A stretch of DNA of 64,000 nt from Alphaproteobacteria bacterium (GCA_024278855.1 JAJRSJ010000006.1:39671-103670), one strand, 5' to 3'; positions 36,591-45,911 are shown, counted from the first letter of the stretch. Translations and numbers: made by a program. Notes: generated from the sequence alone by a model not told the origin.

Positions 36591-36598
36591 TTATGGTT
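36591..36598 (-). promoter_or_regulatory. TTAACCAT motif (possible CtrA half-site)
   Basis: The plus strand reads atggttaa, that is ttaaccat on the minus strand, 47 bases before the DUF2336 start codon. A related attaaccaaa lies nearby on the plus strand (about 36617), ahead of the peptidase gene. The match to a CtrA 8-mer is exact, but the regulator and its binding are not shown in this window. Confidence 0.3.
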
Positions 36599-36671
36599 AA
36601 AATCTAGTGGCATTCTATTAACCAAATGTATATGAAATGGCGCTTATTGCACATTCAAATTTGAGATAGTT

Positions 36672-38822
36672 ATGTCCTTTTCCCAACACCCTGCCCCACC
36701 GCCACAAGCCGAAAAACGGCCAATAAAAATAAAACAGTTGGGGCGTACCCGCCTTGATAACTATGCTTGGCTTAAGGATGAAAACTGGCGGGATGTAATG
36801 AATGCTCCAAATTTACTGGATGCAGATATCCGCGCATATTTGGAAGCCCAGAACATCTATACGCAAGCGGTGATGGCCGACACCAAATCTTTGCAAGCCG
36901 GTCTATTGGCCGAAATGAAAGGCCGCATCAAAGACGATGACAGTTCCGTACCTGCACCTGACGGCCCGTGGAGCTATGCCCACCGCTTTCGCCCTGGAGA
37001 TGAACACGGCGAATATTACCGGGTAAAACGCGAGGGAACCAAAAATATTCACACGCTTTTAGACGCAGATGCGCTTGCACATATCAGCAAAGAAAAAGGC
37101 GGGTCATTCTTTGACATTGGCGCGGTAAGTCATTCAGATGACCATAAATATTTGGCCTACGCCGTCGATCTGCAAGGTGCGGAGCGTTACGAAATTACTA
37201 TATTAGATATTGAAACCGGGCAGGTTATTTCTGAACCTGTCAAGAACACCGCCGGGGATTTCGCCTTTGCTAATGACCTTACTAATGAGCTTACGAGTAA
37301 CCGGGCAAGCAAAAGCCTGACCTTGTTTTGGGTCGAGCGCGATGACAACAACCGCCCTAGCAAAGTCTGGCAGAAAAATATTTTGGATAAAGCCGCCAAA
37401 CCCGCCCTAGTTTATCACGAAAAAGACGCCGGGTTTTTCGTGTCTCTTGGACGCTCTGATACAGGTAAATATGTCGAGATCAATTGCCATGACCATACCA
37501 GTTCTGAAACCTGGCTCATTCCGGCTCAAACACCTAAATCCGTCCCCTTTTGCGCCGAACCGCGTTTGCAAGACCGAGAATATGATCTGCATGACCACGG
37601 CGCGGATTTTTTCGTTCTCACCAATGCAGATCAGGCCACAGATTTTAAAATCATGCACACCAAGCAGGCCCGCCCCGGCGCAGCCAACTGGGAGGACTTT
37701 ATCCCCCACACACCGGGCACACTTATTTTAGGCTTGGAGACCTATCAAGGTTATATGGTCAGGCTGGAACGCATCAATGCTTTGCCGCGTATCATAATTC
37801 GTGATTTAACTACGGGCGCGGAAACGACCATATCTTTTGACGAGCAAGCCTATGCGCTTGGTCTCTTGGGCGGGTATGAATTTAAAACCAAATGGCTCCG
37901 TTTTAGCTATTCATCGCCGACCACGCCGGGCCAGATTTTCGACTATAATATGCAAACGGGCGAGCGGATTTTACGCAAAACCACACAAATTCCGTCCGGG
38001 CATAATCCCGAAGATTACATAACTAAACGCATTCACATCAAAGCCCGCGACGGAGAAGACATTCCTGTCACTCTGATTATGGGGTCCGGGTTCAAAAATG
38101 ACGGCAAAGCCCCGTGTCTACTTTATGGGTATGGGTCTTACGGAATCACAATCTCGGCTGGGTTTCGTACCAATTTATTATCGCTTATAGACAGAGGTTT
38201 TGTCTATGCCATTGCCCATATTCGCGGCGGCAAAGCCAAAGGTTATGACTGGTATACCAAAGGCAAGCTTAAAACCAAGCAAGCCACTTTCGATGATTTC
38301 GTCGATGTTGGGCGCGGCTTGGCCAGATTAAAATATACCGGCGAAGGACGCATTATTGCCCACGGCGGCTCTGCTGGCGGCTTGCTCGTAGGGGCCGCCG
38401 TTAATCAGGCACCGGAATTATTCGGCGGCGTAATTGCTGCCGTACCGTTCGTGGATGTGCTGAACACCATGAGCGACGAAAGCCTACCCCTGACCCCGCC
38501 GGAATGGCCGGAATGGGGCAATCCGCTCACCGACGAAAAAGCCTATGATACCATCGCCAGTTATTGTCCCTATACCAATGTCAAAGACCAAGCCTACCCG
38601 CCCATGTTAATCACGGCGGGCCTGACCGACCCGCGTGTCACATATTGGGAGCCGGCAAAATGGGCCGCAAAATTACGCAACCACCAAATGAGCGACGCAC
38701 CAATCCTGCTAAAAACCAATATGGACGCCGGCCATCAAGGCGAACCGGGCAGATATGACAGCCTAAAAGAAACAGCCTTTGAATACGCATTTGCAATAAA
38801 GGTGGCGGAAGCATTTGCGTAA
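36672..38822 (+). CDS. ptrB: Oligopeptidase B (S9A prolyl-oligopeptidase family)
   Basis: The protein has 716 residues. The N-terminal beta-propeller covers about residues 80-430, and the alpha/beta hydrolase domain follows. The triad is Ser567 (AHGGSAGGLL), Asp653 (GLTDPRVTYWEP) and His688 (DAGHQGEPGR). IRGGKAKGYDWY and SYCPYTNV are typical of oligopeptidase B, which cleaves peptides after Arg or Lys in the cytoplasm. No signal peptide is present, and the length is normal for the family. Confidence 0.93.
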   Translation: MSFSQHPAPPPQAEKRPIKIKQLGRTRLDNYAWLKDENWRDVMNAPNLLDADIRAYLEAQNIYTQAVMADTKSLQAGLLAEMKGRIKDDDSSVPAPDGPWSYAHRFRPGDEHGEYYRVKREGTKNIHTLLDADALAHISKEKGGSFFDIGAVSHSDDHKYLAYAVDLQGAERYEITILDIETGQVISEPVKNTAGDFAFANDLTNELTSNRASKSLTLFWVERDDNNRPSKVWQKNILDKAAKPALVYHEKDAGFFVSLGRSDTGKYVEINCHDHTSSETWLIPAQTPKSVPFCAEPRLQDREYDLHDHGADFFVLTNADQATDFKIMHTKQARPGAANWEDFIPHTPGTLILGLETYQGYMVRLERINALPRIIIRDLTTGAETTISFDEQAYALGLLGGYEFKTKWLRFSYSSPTTPGQIFDYNMQTGERILRKTTQIPSGHNPEDYITKRIHIKARDGEDIPVTLIMGSGFKNDGKAPCLLYGYGSYGITISAGFRTNLLSLIDRGFVYAIAHIRGGKAKGYDWYTKGKLKTKQATFDDFVDVGRGLARLKYTGEGRIIAHGGSAGGLLVGAAVNQAPELFGGVIAAVPFVDVLNTMSDESLPLTPPEWPEWGNPLTDEKAYDTIASYCPYTNVKDQAYPPMLITAGLTDPRVTYWEPAKWAAKLRNHQMSDAPILLKTNMDAGHQGEPGRYDSLKETAFEYAFAIKVAEAFA

Positions 38823-38851
38823 AGAAAAACCAACTGCCGTATGATATATGA

Positions 38852-39073
38852 TGGTGCGCTTCGAGGAAGCAATTTTTGAACCCAAGCCAAGGGCGTGACT
38901 ACGCCCGGCGACGGTTCGCCGCCCCATGGTCTGCGCTTCTTCGCGCCGTGAGATCAATAAAATGGTGCGGCTAGACAGAGAAATTTCGAACTGCACCCAC
39001 GGGCGTGACCACGCCCCGGCGACGGTTCGCCGCCCCATCGGAGGCGCTTCTTCGCGCCGTGAGATCAATAAGA
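38852..39073 (-). repeat. Two tandem 111-bp units carrying tRNA-Leu 3'-end copies
   Basis: Downstream of the tRNA-Leu gene (minus strand), the sequence complementary to the tRNA 3' tip (plus strand tggtgcg) recurs at 38963 and 38852, exactly 111 and 222 bases from its place in the gene (39074). Each unit has about 30 bases like the T-arm and acceptor end (GTTCGAA..., ending GCACCA), followed by about 80 bases that are nearly identical between units (containing cggcgacggttcgccgcccc and gcgcttcttcgcgccgtgag) and rich in short hairpins. The tRNA-like parts differ from the gene inside the T-arm. The arrangement recalls the rtT repeats after E. coli tyrT. Confidence 0.85.
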
Positions 39074-39158
39074 TGGTGCGGGTGAGAAGACTCGAACGTC
39101 CACATCTCTCGATACCAGAACCTAAATCTGGCGCGTCTACCAATTCCGCCACACCCGC
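39074..39158 (-). tRNA. tRNA-Leu (anticodon UAG)
   Basis: The sequence folds as a class II tRNA of 85 nt with CCA encoded. The acceptor stem is GCGGGTG with CACCCGC, the D-arm contains AATTGGTAGACGC, and the anticodon stem CCAGA/TCTGG encloses TTTAGGT, giving anticodon UAG for CUA and related Leu codons. A long variable arm (TATCGAGAGATG) is followed by the T-arm with GTTCGAGTC. The 3' end is directly joined to the 111-bp repeats. Confidence 0.95.
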
Positions 39159-39326
39159 ACACAGGTAGGACGAGGCGCGAGATGCCAGATATGGAGGGGC
39201 GGGTCAATGGCTTTTGTGTGCCAAACCTGCATCAAATATCATAAAACCGTATGTCTTTAGCAGATTTTACTTGCAATTTTCCCAAATGGGGCGTTTTAAT
39301 CCCGGCTCAAAACTTGGAACAAGAAT

Positions 39327-40700
39327 ATGCAAACATGGTCCCCATCTAGCTGGCGTAAAAAACCGGCCCTACATATCCCGGACGATTATCCGAACCCGGT
39401 TCATTTGGACGAGGTTGAAGCTACATTGAGCGGTTATCCACCCTTGGTGTTTGCCGGAGAAGTGCGCCGCCTGAAAGGGCGCCTCGGCGATGTGGCCATG
39501 GGCAAAGGATTTCTCATGCAAGGCGGGGATTGCGCCGAGAGCTTTCGGGAATTTCATCCTGATAATCTGCGCGATATGTTTCGTGTCATGATGCAAATGG
39601 CGGTGGTTCTGACCTACGGCGGCGGTAAGCCTGTGATCAAGGTTGGCCGCATTGCCGGACAATTTGCCAAGCCGCGCTCCTCTGCCGTGGAAACCCGCGA
39701 CGGCATCACCCTACCCAGCTACAGAGGCGACAATATTAACGGCATGGCTTTCACCCCTGAAGCCCGCACGCCTGATCCTGAACGCCTCTTGAAAGCTTAC
39801 GGCCAAGCCGCATCAACCCTCAACCTGCTGCGCGCATTTTCCACCGGTGGTTATGCCAATTTACGCAATATCCATAAATGGACATTGGGTTTCGTCAAAG
39901 ACAGTCCGCAGACCGAACGCTACACGGAGTTATGCGGTAAAATTTCCGAAGCCATGGATTTTATGGAAGCCTGCGGGGTCACCCCCGAAAGCACGCCGCA
40001 AATGGCGGCTACCGAATATTACACCTCCCATGAGGGCCTGTTGCTCGGCTATGAGCAAGCCATGACCCGCATCGACAGCACCACCGGACGCTGGTATGAC
40101 ACATCGGCGCATTTATTGTGGATCGGTAATCGCACCCGGCAATTGGACGGCGCTCATATTGAATTTTTCAAAGGCGTGGAAAACCCTATCGCCATAAAAA
40201 TCGGGCCGGAACTTGGCCCGGACGAACTTTTGAGGCTCATCGACACGCTCAACCCTGCTAACGAACCTGGGCGCATCACACTGATTGCCCGCTACGGTCA
40301 CGAACAAGTAGCCAAGGAACTCCCGACCCTAGCCCGTGCCGTCAAACGCGAGGGCCGACATGTGGTGTGGTCGTGCGACCCCATGCACGGCAATACCCAA
40401 AAAACCGCATCGGGCTATAAAACCCGTCCGTTCAATATGGTACTGGGCGAGGTGAAAGCCTTTATGCAGGTGCTGCATTCTGAAGGCTGTTGGCCCGGCG
40501 GTGTACATTTTGAAATGACCGGCCAGAATGTGACGGAATGTATCGGCGGCGCCAAAGCCATACGCGAAGAAGACTTATCCTCACGCTACCACACCCATTG
40601 CGACCCGCGCCTGAACGCCGACCAGTCTTTGGAGTTGGCGTTTTTGATTGCCGAAGAACTACGGGCCAACCGGGCCGACGAGCGGGCGTTGGCGGTTTAG
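39327..40700 (+). CDS. aroG: Class II 3-deoxy-7-phosphoheptulonate (DAHP) synthase
   Basis: The 457-residue enzyme is the first step of the shikimate pathway, condensing phosphoenolpyruvate with erythrose 4-phosphate. The plant-like class II pattern is complete: [29 protein letters not shown] (metal-ligand Cys), [41 protein letters not shown] and [14 protein letters not shown], ending [15 protein letters not shown]. The gene is monocistronic, with a hairpin after it. Confidence 0.95.
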   Translation: MQTWSPSSWRKKPALHIPDDYPNPVHLDEVEATLSGYPPLVFAGEVRRLKGRLGDVAMGKGFLMQGGDCAESFREFHPDNLRDMFRVMMQMAVVLTYGGGKPVIKVGRIAGQFAKPRSSAVETRDGITLPSYRGDNINGMAFTPEARTPDPERLLKAYGQAASTLNLLRAFSTGGYANLRNIHKWTLGFVKDSPQTERYTELCGKISEAMDFMEACGVTPESTPQMAATEYYTSHEGLLLGYEQAMTRIDSTTGRWYDTSAHLLWIGNRTRQLDGAHIEFFKGVENPIAIKIGPELGPDELLRLIDTLNPANEPGRITLIARYGHEQVAKELPTLARAVKREGRHVVWSCDPMHGNTQKTASGYKTRPFNMVLGEVKAFMQVLHSEGCWPGGVHFEMTGQNVTECIGGAKAIREEDLSSRYHTHCDPRLNADQSLELAFLIAEELRANRADERALAV

Positions 40701-40758
40701 CTTCCTATAACATTTCACGTTTACTTGGGTTCACTTTGCCTAAGATCACCCTAGTCTT

Positions 40759-40786
40759 TCTTTCCCCCGTTTTCACGGGGGAAAGA
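40759..40786 (+). terminator. Hairpin after DAHP synthase
   Basis: A perfect 12-bp stem, tctttcccccgt (40759-40770) with its complement (40775-40786), encloses the 4-base loop tttc. The tail ataatta is only weakly T-rich, so it is a less than ideal intrinsic terminator, but it lies 58 bases after the stop and before the converging HU gene. Confidence 0.5.
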
Positions 40787-40827
40787 ATAATTAGCGCCTA
40801 AACCCAATCAAATGCAAAGCTTATAAC

Positions 40828-40858
40828 AAAAAACCGCCCCGGATTGTCCGGGACGGTT
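40828..40858 (-). terminator. Intrinsic terminator of the HU gene
   Basis: On the minus strand the stem aaccgtcccgg / ccggggcggtt (one mismatch) is followed by a run of T residues. It lies 28 bases beyond the HU stop codon. Confidence 0.8.
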
Positions 40859-40886
40859 CTTTGTTCTAACATACGTGGGAGTATTA

Positions 40887-41153
40887 TTAGAGATCTTTAA
40901 GGGCAGCTGATGCTCTGAACTGTGCGCCGGTTTTGGCTTTGCTCATCATCATTTTACCCGTTGCCGGATTACGCATTTCGCGCGAAGGACGGTGCTTGGC
41001 AATAAATTTACCAAAACCTGGCAAATTGACTTCATTGCCTTTTTTAAGCTCACCAACAATTGTACTGGTGAAAGCTTCGCAAAATTCGGCCGCCTGTGCC
41101 TGAGTGGTGTCACAACTTTCAGCCAATGCGCCTACAAGTTCTTTCTTGTTCAT
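40887..41153 (-). CDS. hupB: HU-family DNA-binding protein
   Basis: The protein has 88 residues, starting MNKKELVGALAE after gggag. The HU/IHF signature is GFGKFIAKHRPSREMRNPATGKMM, where the beta-arm carries the intercalating Pro region (RNPATG). It compacts and bends DNA in the nucleoid. The Ala- and Lys-rich end (KAKTGAQFRASAALKDL) is normal for alphaproteobacterial HU. Confidence 0.95.
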   Translation of the reverse strand: MNKKELVGALAESCDTTQAQAAEFCEAFTSTIVGELKKGNEVNLPGFGKFIAKHRPSREMRNPATGKMMMSKAKTGAQFRASAALKDL

Positions 41154-41262
41154 GGGGTTCTCCCTTATAATTCGTTCCGCTCACAATGTGCGAAATCTAT
41201 CCCAAGCATAAAACGTCCTAAGTGGTTAACACAAGGTTAAAACCCACGCTATTTCCCGCTTT

Positions 41263-42291
41263 TTACGTGATTTTTACCAACATTTTTCCTTGCTTATCAC
41301 CGGAAAAAAGCCGCAAAAATGCTTCGGGAGCCTTGTCTAACCCTTCCAAAACTGTCTCTTGTTGCACCAGTTTCCCGGCCGCTATGAGCGGGCCTAATTT
41401 GGCGAAATATTCCAGCGCATATTTGCTATAGTTAGAGACAATAAAACCCTGCACTTTCAATGACTTACCAACTATTTGCACTAGGTTGGACGGGCCGGGA
41501 ACCGGGGTCTCGTCGTTATAGGCTGAAATCATGCCGCACACGGCCATGCGGCCAAATATTTTCATGTTGTTGAGGGCGGCTTCCAGCATAATCCCACCGA
41601 CATTTTCGAAATAAACGTCGATTCCGCCCGGTGCAGCGTTTCTGATGGCTTTTGTCATATTTGCTGCATTTTCTGCGGTTTTGTAATTTATTGCCGAATC
41701 ACATCCATGGGCCAACAACCATTTACACTTGGCATCCGTACCGGCAATTCCGATAACTGTAGCCCCGTCCGCCTTGGCTAATTGGCACACGGTTGAGCCG
41801 ACAGCCCCCGCCGCACCAGACACCAAAACCGTCTCGCCGGGCTGAAGTTCGGCGACTTTATACAGACCCGCATAGGCGGTCAGGCCGGGCATGCCAGCCA
41901 CGCCGAGAAAAGCTTGGGCGGGCAGCATATTGGGATCGATTTTTTGCAACATTACTTTGCGCATGTCCTCTACATTGGCCGTAAACATTTCGCGCCACCC
42001 CAGCATAGTCATAACCCAGTCACCGACCTTGAAATCCTTGTGGCCCGAATGTGTGACCTCGCCGACTGCACCACCTTCAAGGGGCTCTCCAATTTGAAAC
42101 GGCTCGATATAGGTCTTAATCCCGGTCATGCGCCCACGCATATAAGGATCAACACTCATCCAATGGTTCCGAACTGTAATCTCGCCGTCCCCGGCGGGCG
42201 TGACCTCAGTGGTGGTCATTTTAAAATGTTCAGATGTCGGCAAGCCTTTAGGGTAGGCGGTCAGACAAATATTGTTAGATTTTAAAGACAT
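41263..42291 (-). CDS. Zinc-independent NADP-dependent oxidoreductase (MDR; leukotriene-B4-dehydrogenase/CurA-like)
   Basis: The protein has about 342 residues from MSLKSNN, whose ATG has tggag 9 bases upstream; longer in-frame starts lack a site. The cofactor-binding motif is VSGAAGAVGSTVCQLAK, with VDPYMRGRM near the N-terminus and YFENVGG in the core. There are no catalytic or structural zinc cysteines, placing it with NADPH-dependent enone reductases. The substrate is unknown. The start region faces the Gfo/Idh gene. Confidence 0.88.
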   Translation of the reverse strand: MSLKSNNICLTAYPKGLPTSEHFKMTTTEVTPAGDGEITVRNHWMSVDPYMRGRMTGIKTYIEPFQIGEPLEGGAVGEVTHSGHKDFKVGDWVMTMLGWREMFTANVEDMRKVMLQKIDPNMLPAQAFLGVAGMPGLTAYAGLYKVAELQPGETVLVSGAAGAVGSTVCQLAKADGATVIGIAGTDAKCKWLLAHGCDSAINYKTAENAANMTKAIRNAAPGGIDVYFENVGGIMLEAALNNMKIFGRMAVCGMISAYNDETPVPGPSNLVQIVGKSLKVQGFIVSNYSKYALEYFAKLGPLIAAGKLVQQETVLEGLDKAPEAFLRLFSGDKQGKMLVKIT

Positions 42292-42393
42292 GCTTGGCTC
42301 CATATGCATATTGTTGTATATGCTAACTAGCACTTGAACACTTGCTCCGTATAGGGGAAAGTGCGCCAAATATTAAATATCTGGAAAACATAT

Positions 42394-43302
42394 ATGAGTT
42401 CGAAAAAACTAAAAATCGGAGTGATCGGCGCTGGTATCTTTGGTAATTACCACGCTGGTAAATGCGCCGCCCACCCACGCCATGATTTTGTCGGTATTTT
42501 TGACCCGGATCATCAACGGGTGCGAACCGCCGCCAAACGGCACAACACCAAAGCCTTTGACAATTGCAATACATTATTAGCCAGTGTTGACGCCGTAATT
42601 ATTGCCAGTATTGCCATACATCACGGCCCCATAGCCGTCGCAGCTCTCAAATCTGGTTGTCATGTATTGGTCGAAAAACCAATCGCCAGCACGCGGCAAT
42701 TTGCTCAAACCATGGTAGATTTGGCTCTAGAAAAAAACTTGGTGTTACAAGTAGGACACCAGGAACGCTTCGTCGCCCGCGCCATAGGGTTGGACAGTGC
42801 GCCTAAAAAACCTCTGCATATTAACGCCACCCGGTTTGGCCCCATGGCCCGGCGCGGTACGGATGTATCTGTTACATTGGATTTGATGACCCATGATCTG
42901 GATATGGCGATGTGGTTGATGCAAGGGCGTCCGGTCGCTATAAGCGGCGAATCTATACGGGTGTATTCAGATACACCCGACGCGGCCCGGGCCGTTCTGA
43001 CTTTTAAAGACGGCGCCACCGCCCGCTTAGAGGCTTCGCGGTGTGAACCGGGTCTCCGGCGGATTATGCATATTGACTATCCTGACGGATATGTGCGCAT
43101 CGATTTTGTCAAAAAGACTTTCGAAGATACGACCGGCTACGGCTTCAACAAAGATTTTGCCGCCCATCCATTGGCCCAAGACAGCTTAGGCGCGGGAACC
43201 AGTGCTTTTACCTCCGCCGTGTTGGACGCAACACCCATTGCCGTATCCGGGCAAGACGGGCTGAATGCACTGGAAGCAGCCCTTGAAATTGATGGAAATT
43301 GA
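42394..43302 (+). CDS. Gfo/Idh/MocA-family oxidoreductase
   Basis: The protein has 302 residues starting MSSKKLKIGVIGAGIFGNYHAGKCA, the Rossmann nucleotide-binding loop. CHVLVEKPIAST holds the family's EKP motif, and DLMTHDLDMAMWLM contains the likely catalytic His. Such enzymes oxidise or reduce sugars, sugar nucleotides or cyclitols with NAD(P), and no specific substrate is visible. The last codons and following bases are a threefold repeat of gaaattgatg (43284-43313), with the stop in the second copy, so the C-terminus may vary between strains. Confidence 0.88.
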   Translation: MSSKKLKIGVIGAGIFGNYHAGKCAAHPRHDFVGIFDPDHQRVRTAAKRHNTKAFDNCNTLLASVDAVIIASIAIHHGPIAVAALKSGCHVLVEKPIASTRQFAQTMVDLALEKNLVLQVGHQERFVARAIGLDSAPKKPLHINATRFGPMARRGTDVSVTLDLMTHDLDMAMWLMQGRPVAISGESIRVYSDTPDAARAVLTFKDGATARLEASRCEPGLRRIMHIDYPDGYVRIDFVKKTFEDTTGYGFNKDFAAHPLAQDSLGAGTSAFTSAVLDATPIAVSGQDGLNALEAALEIDGN

Positions 43303-43334
43303 TGGAAATTGATGAAAACTAACGGGAGACAATC

Positions 43335-44543
43335 ATGAAAATATTTGTTTACGGTCTGATCGGCCTTTTGATTTTGGCTTTGTTGTTCACGGCCATTAAA
43401 TGGAAGGATTTAAGCAGACTTCTCAAGGTCAATTCCCTGTTTGAAGAAGACAAGATTGTCCACAATTTTTCCAATATGAGAGATCTGCTCCTAGCGGATA
43501 AATTGCCAGTATCAGGCACCAAACATATTTGGCCCGTTAACCTTACGCCGTTGCCGCTAAGCTTTGATTACGCGGGTCAGACTTTGAACATTGAAGACAT
43601 ATTGAAAGAAACCAAAACCACGGCGCTTATTGTGGTTAAAGACGGCACAATCTTGTTTGAGGACTATTATCTGGGTACGGATGTAGACGACAAACGCATA
43701 TCCTGGTCGATCTCCAAATCCTTTATCTCCAGCTTGGTCGGGATCGCCGTACAGGACGGGGATATTAAAAACCTTGATGACCAGGTAACAGATTATGTAC
43801 CTGCCCTCAAAGGTTCAGTTTACGAAGGTGCCAGCTTGCGCAATGTCTTGCACATGGCGAGCGGGGCGAAATTTAACGAGGATTATCTCGATAAAAACTC
43901 CGACATCAATAAAATGGGCCGGGCTTTGGCTATGGGAAAATCTCTCGACGATTTTGCCGCCAATGTTAAAACCCGCGCCCGCAACCCGGGCGCAGCAAGA
44001 CAATATTGCTCCATTGACACCCATGTGATTTCCATGGTGCTGCGCGCTGCAACTGGCCAGACAGTACAAGACTATTTTACCCAAAACCTGTGGGCTAAAA
44101 TAGGCGCCGGGGCTGATGCCTGGTATACAACGGACGGGGACGGCAATGCCTTTGCGCTCGGCGGGCTTAATATGCGCACCCGCGACTACGCCCTGTTCGG
44201 CGAGCTCATGCGCAATAATGGCTTTCGCGGCAATGTTGAGATCATTCCGGCGACATGGGTTGCTGAGAGTACGGCCAATTCGGCCCCCATAGACGCCGAG
44301 GGTAATCCCTTGGGTTACGGCTATCAATGGTGGACGCCGGAGCGCACAGACGGCGAATTTTTCGCTATCGGCATTTACGGCCAGTATATTTATGTCAATC
44401 CGAAAGCCGGTATTGTTATCGTCAAAAACTCGGCCCACCGCGCATTTATGGATGTGGACAAGGTAGCAGAGGGCCATATTGCTAGAAATATAGAAATGTT
44501 CCGGGGGATTGCCGAGCATTATTCTGACTGGCAGCGCCAATAA
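43335..44543 (+). CDS. Membrane-anchored serine hydrolase (beta-lactamase/NylB-like)
   Basis: The 402-residue protein has an N-terminal membrane helix (residues 4-22). The SxxK catalytic motif is Ser125-I-S-Lys128 (RISWSISKSF), and the Tyr motif is probably YCS in ARQYCSIDTHV. GYGYQWWTPE and FFAIGIYGQYIYVNP fit the end of the class C beta-lactamase-like fold. Family members include 6-aminohexanoate-dimer hydrolases and esterases; a true beta-lactamase is unlikely. gggag precedes the ATG, which begins 32 bases after the oxidoreductase. Confidence 0.85.
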   Translation: MKIFVYGLIGLLILALLFTAIKWKDLSRLLKVNSLFEEDKIVHNFSNMRDLLLADKLPVSGTKHIWPVNLTPLPLSFDYAGQTLNIEDILKETKTTALIVVKDGTILFEDYYLGTDVDDKRISWSISKSFISSLVGIAVQDGDIKNLDDQVTDYVPALKGSVYEGASLRNVLHMASGAKFNEDYLDKNSDINKMGRALAMGKSLDDFAANVKTRARNPGAARQYCSIDTHVISMVLRAATGQTVQDYFTQNLWAKIGAGADAWYTTDGDGNAFALGGLNMRTRDYALFGELMRNNGFRGNVEIIPATWVAESTANSAPIDAEGNPLGYGYQWWTPERTDGEFFAIGIYGQYIYVNPKAGIVIVKNSAHRAFMDVDKVAEGHIARNIEMFRGIAEHYSDWQRQ

Positions 44544-44653
44544 CGCTCAAGTATTTGTGAACTCTGCATTGCCAAACTGCATTTGCCTAACAAGCAAAAA
44601 TGAGGTAAGCGTTCTTTACATATAAATAAATCATAATAAAAATGGAGCTTCTC

Positions 44654-45244
44654 ATGACTAATTTCACGAAAATATCAACCCTACTGGCTAGCGTCGCTGT
44701 GCTAGCTTTATCAGGTTGCGCCTCTACAAGTACGGCTGACAGCACGACTGAGCAAGCCGCTGCGCAAAGCCAGGAAATGGTGAAAAACGACGAAGCGAAA
44801 ATGGAGCATAAAGACATGAAGGCCGCTCATGGTGACATGAAAAAGCATGGCGACATGAAAATGCACAAAAAGCATAAAATGAAGATGAAAATGATGAAAA
44901 TGGATATGTCGAAAGTGGATATGTCGAAAGTGGATATGTCGAAAGTTTCTGGCGAATGTCAAACCATGATCGCCAAAATGCAGAAAAAACATAAAGCCAT
45001 GAAAGAAAAACATATGGCTATGAAGGAAAAGCATAAAAACATGGAAGGCCACGACATGAAAGGCCACGACATGGAGAAAATGAAAGCCAAGCATAAAGAA
45101 AAACATGCCGCCATGAAAGAAAAGCACAAAAAAATGGATGGCCATGATATGAAAGGCCACGACATGGAAAAAATGAAAGCCAAAAAAGCCAAATTTAAAA
45201 AATGCAAGGCCGAAATCAAAGCCGCCTCACCGCATGAGCACTAG
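44654..45244 (+). CDS. Met/His/Lys-rich lipoprotein, putative metal binder
   Basis: The protein has 196 residues from MTNFTKIST (ggag upstream). The lipobox LALSGC sets the lipidated Cys at 22. Nearly all of the mature chain is Met, His, Lys, Asp and Glu in tandem patterns: three MDMSKV-type repeats (three exact 15-bp DNA repeats near 44902-44946) and GHDMKGHDMEKMKAKHKEK repeated. One Cys pair (GECQTMIAKM and KKCKAEI) and the end ASPHEH are shared with the next gene. Met- and His-rich periplasmic proteins commonly bind Cu(I)/Cu(II) or Ag(I), and a cus-type pump lies downstream. Binding is inferred. Confidence 0.75.
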   Translation: MTNFTKISTLLASVAVLALSGCASTSTADSTTEQAAAQSQEMVKNDEAKMEHKDMKAAHGDMKKHGDMKMHKKHKMKMKMMKMDMSKVDMSKVDMSKVSGECQTMIAKMQKKHKAMKEKHMAMKEKHKNMEGHDMKGHDMEKMKAKHKEKHAAMKEKHKKMDGHDMKGHDMEKMKAKKAKFKKCKAEIKAASPHEH

Positions 45245-45278
45245 TCCTGCTGTAACCACCTGATCAGGTGCTGTTTAT

Positions 45279-45312
45279 AAAAATGCGCGAACTTCGGTTC
45301 GCGCATTTTTTT
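45279..45312 (+). terminator. Intrinsic terminator after the Met-rich lipoprotein
   Basis: aaaatgcgcgaac pairs with gttcgcgcatttt around a tight ttcg-type loop, and seven T residues end the plus-strand copy. It separates the first Met-rich gene from its paralogue, so each probably has its own promoter. Confidence 0.85.
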
Positions 45313-45380
45313 GTGCATCTATTTGAGGGGTAAGGCGGAACGGTGCGTATAAAGAGCATAACCTTTTATTTGGAGACAAC

Positions 45381-45752
45381 ATGACGAAAATCACAAGACT
45401 TCCAGTTCTTATTGCGAGTGCGGCTCTGCTGAGCATTGCAGGCTTTGCGGCCACAAGCTACGCCCACCCAAAAAAGAACGAAGACAAGTCGCAAGCCCAA
45501 ACAACAATGTCACACGATAATCATAAGGACATGAAAACGGATAAAAAAGCCATGCCGAAAATGGATATGTCGAAAACCTCTGCCGAGTGCCAAACCGCGT
45601 CAGGTAAAATGAACGACCATGATATGTCCAAAATGAAAGACCATGACATGAAAAACATGGAAGGTCACAATATGGAAAAAATGAAAAACCAAAAAGAAAC
45701 CCGCGAAAAATGCACGGCGGAAATGAAACAAGCCACACCGCACAAGCATTAA
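45381..45752 (+). CDS. Secreted Met/His-rich protein, paralogue of the preceding lipoprotein
   Basis: The 123-residue protein has a standard signal peptide (LPVLIASAALLSIAGFAATSYA) instead of a lipobox, and is preceded by ttggagaca. It repeats the DHDM/GHNM pattern (NDHDMSKMKDHDMKNMEGHNMEKMK) and keeps the Cys pair (SAECQT, EKCTAEM) and the terminus ATPHKH of its neighbour. It would therefore be a soluble periplasmic counterpart. A copper-buffering role is likely but unproven. Confidence 0.72.
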   Translation: MTKITRLPVLIASAALLSIAGFAATSYAHPKKNEDKSQAQTTMSHDNHKDMKTDKKAMPKMDMSKTSAECQTASGKMNDHDMSKMKDHDMKNMEGHNMEKMKNQKETREKCTAEMKQATPHKH

Positions 45753-45911
45753 TATGAGCACTAATCCGGTCTCTACTCACCCCTCGTTTAGATTGGATTT
45801 AACTGGTTGGGCATAGTGAAGCAAACTGCGACACTATGTCCAATCGTTATTAATTTTGGTGCCTTTAATTCTGATTTGCAGTTTACGGCATTATACATTA
45901 GATTGAGATAA

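Noticed and set aside
38852..38995. Additional tRNA genes in the 111-bp repeats
   Set aside because: Only the 3' tip and part of a T-arm are present; there is no D-arm, anticodon arm or acceptor 5' strand.
38852..39073. CRISPR array
   Set aside because: The two 111-bp units are tandem tRNA-tail repeats without short repeat-spacer alternation, and no cas gene is nearby. No other array was seen in the window.
43335..44543. Antibiotic-resistance beta-lactamase
   Set aside because: SxxK is present, but the chain has a membrane anchor and NylB/esterase-like motifs and lacks the standard class C Tyr-x-Asn and KTG pattern.
44711..45219. Two minus-strand frames rich in Phe and His opposite the Met-rich lipoprotein
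   Set aside because: They are complements of the Met/Lys/His repeat codons. The plus-strand gene has a signal peptide, lipobox, ribosome site and terminator.
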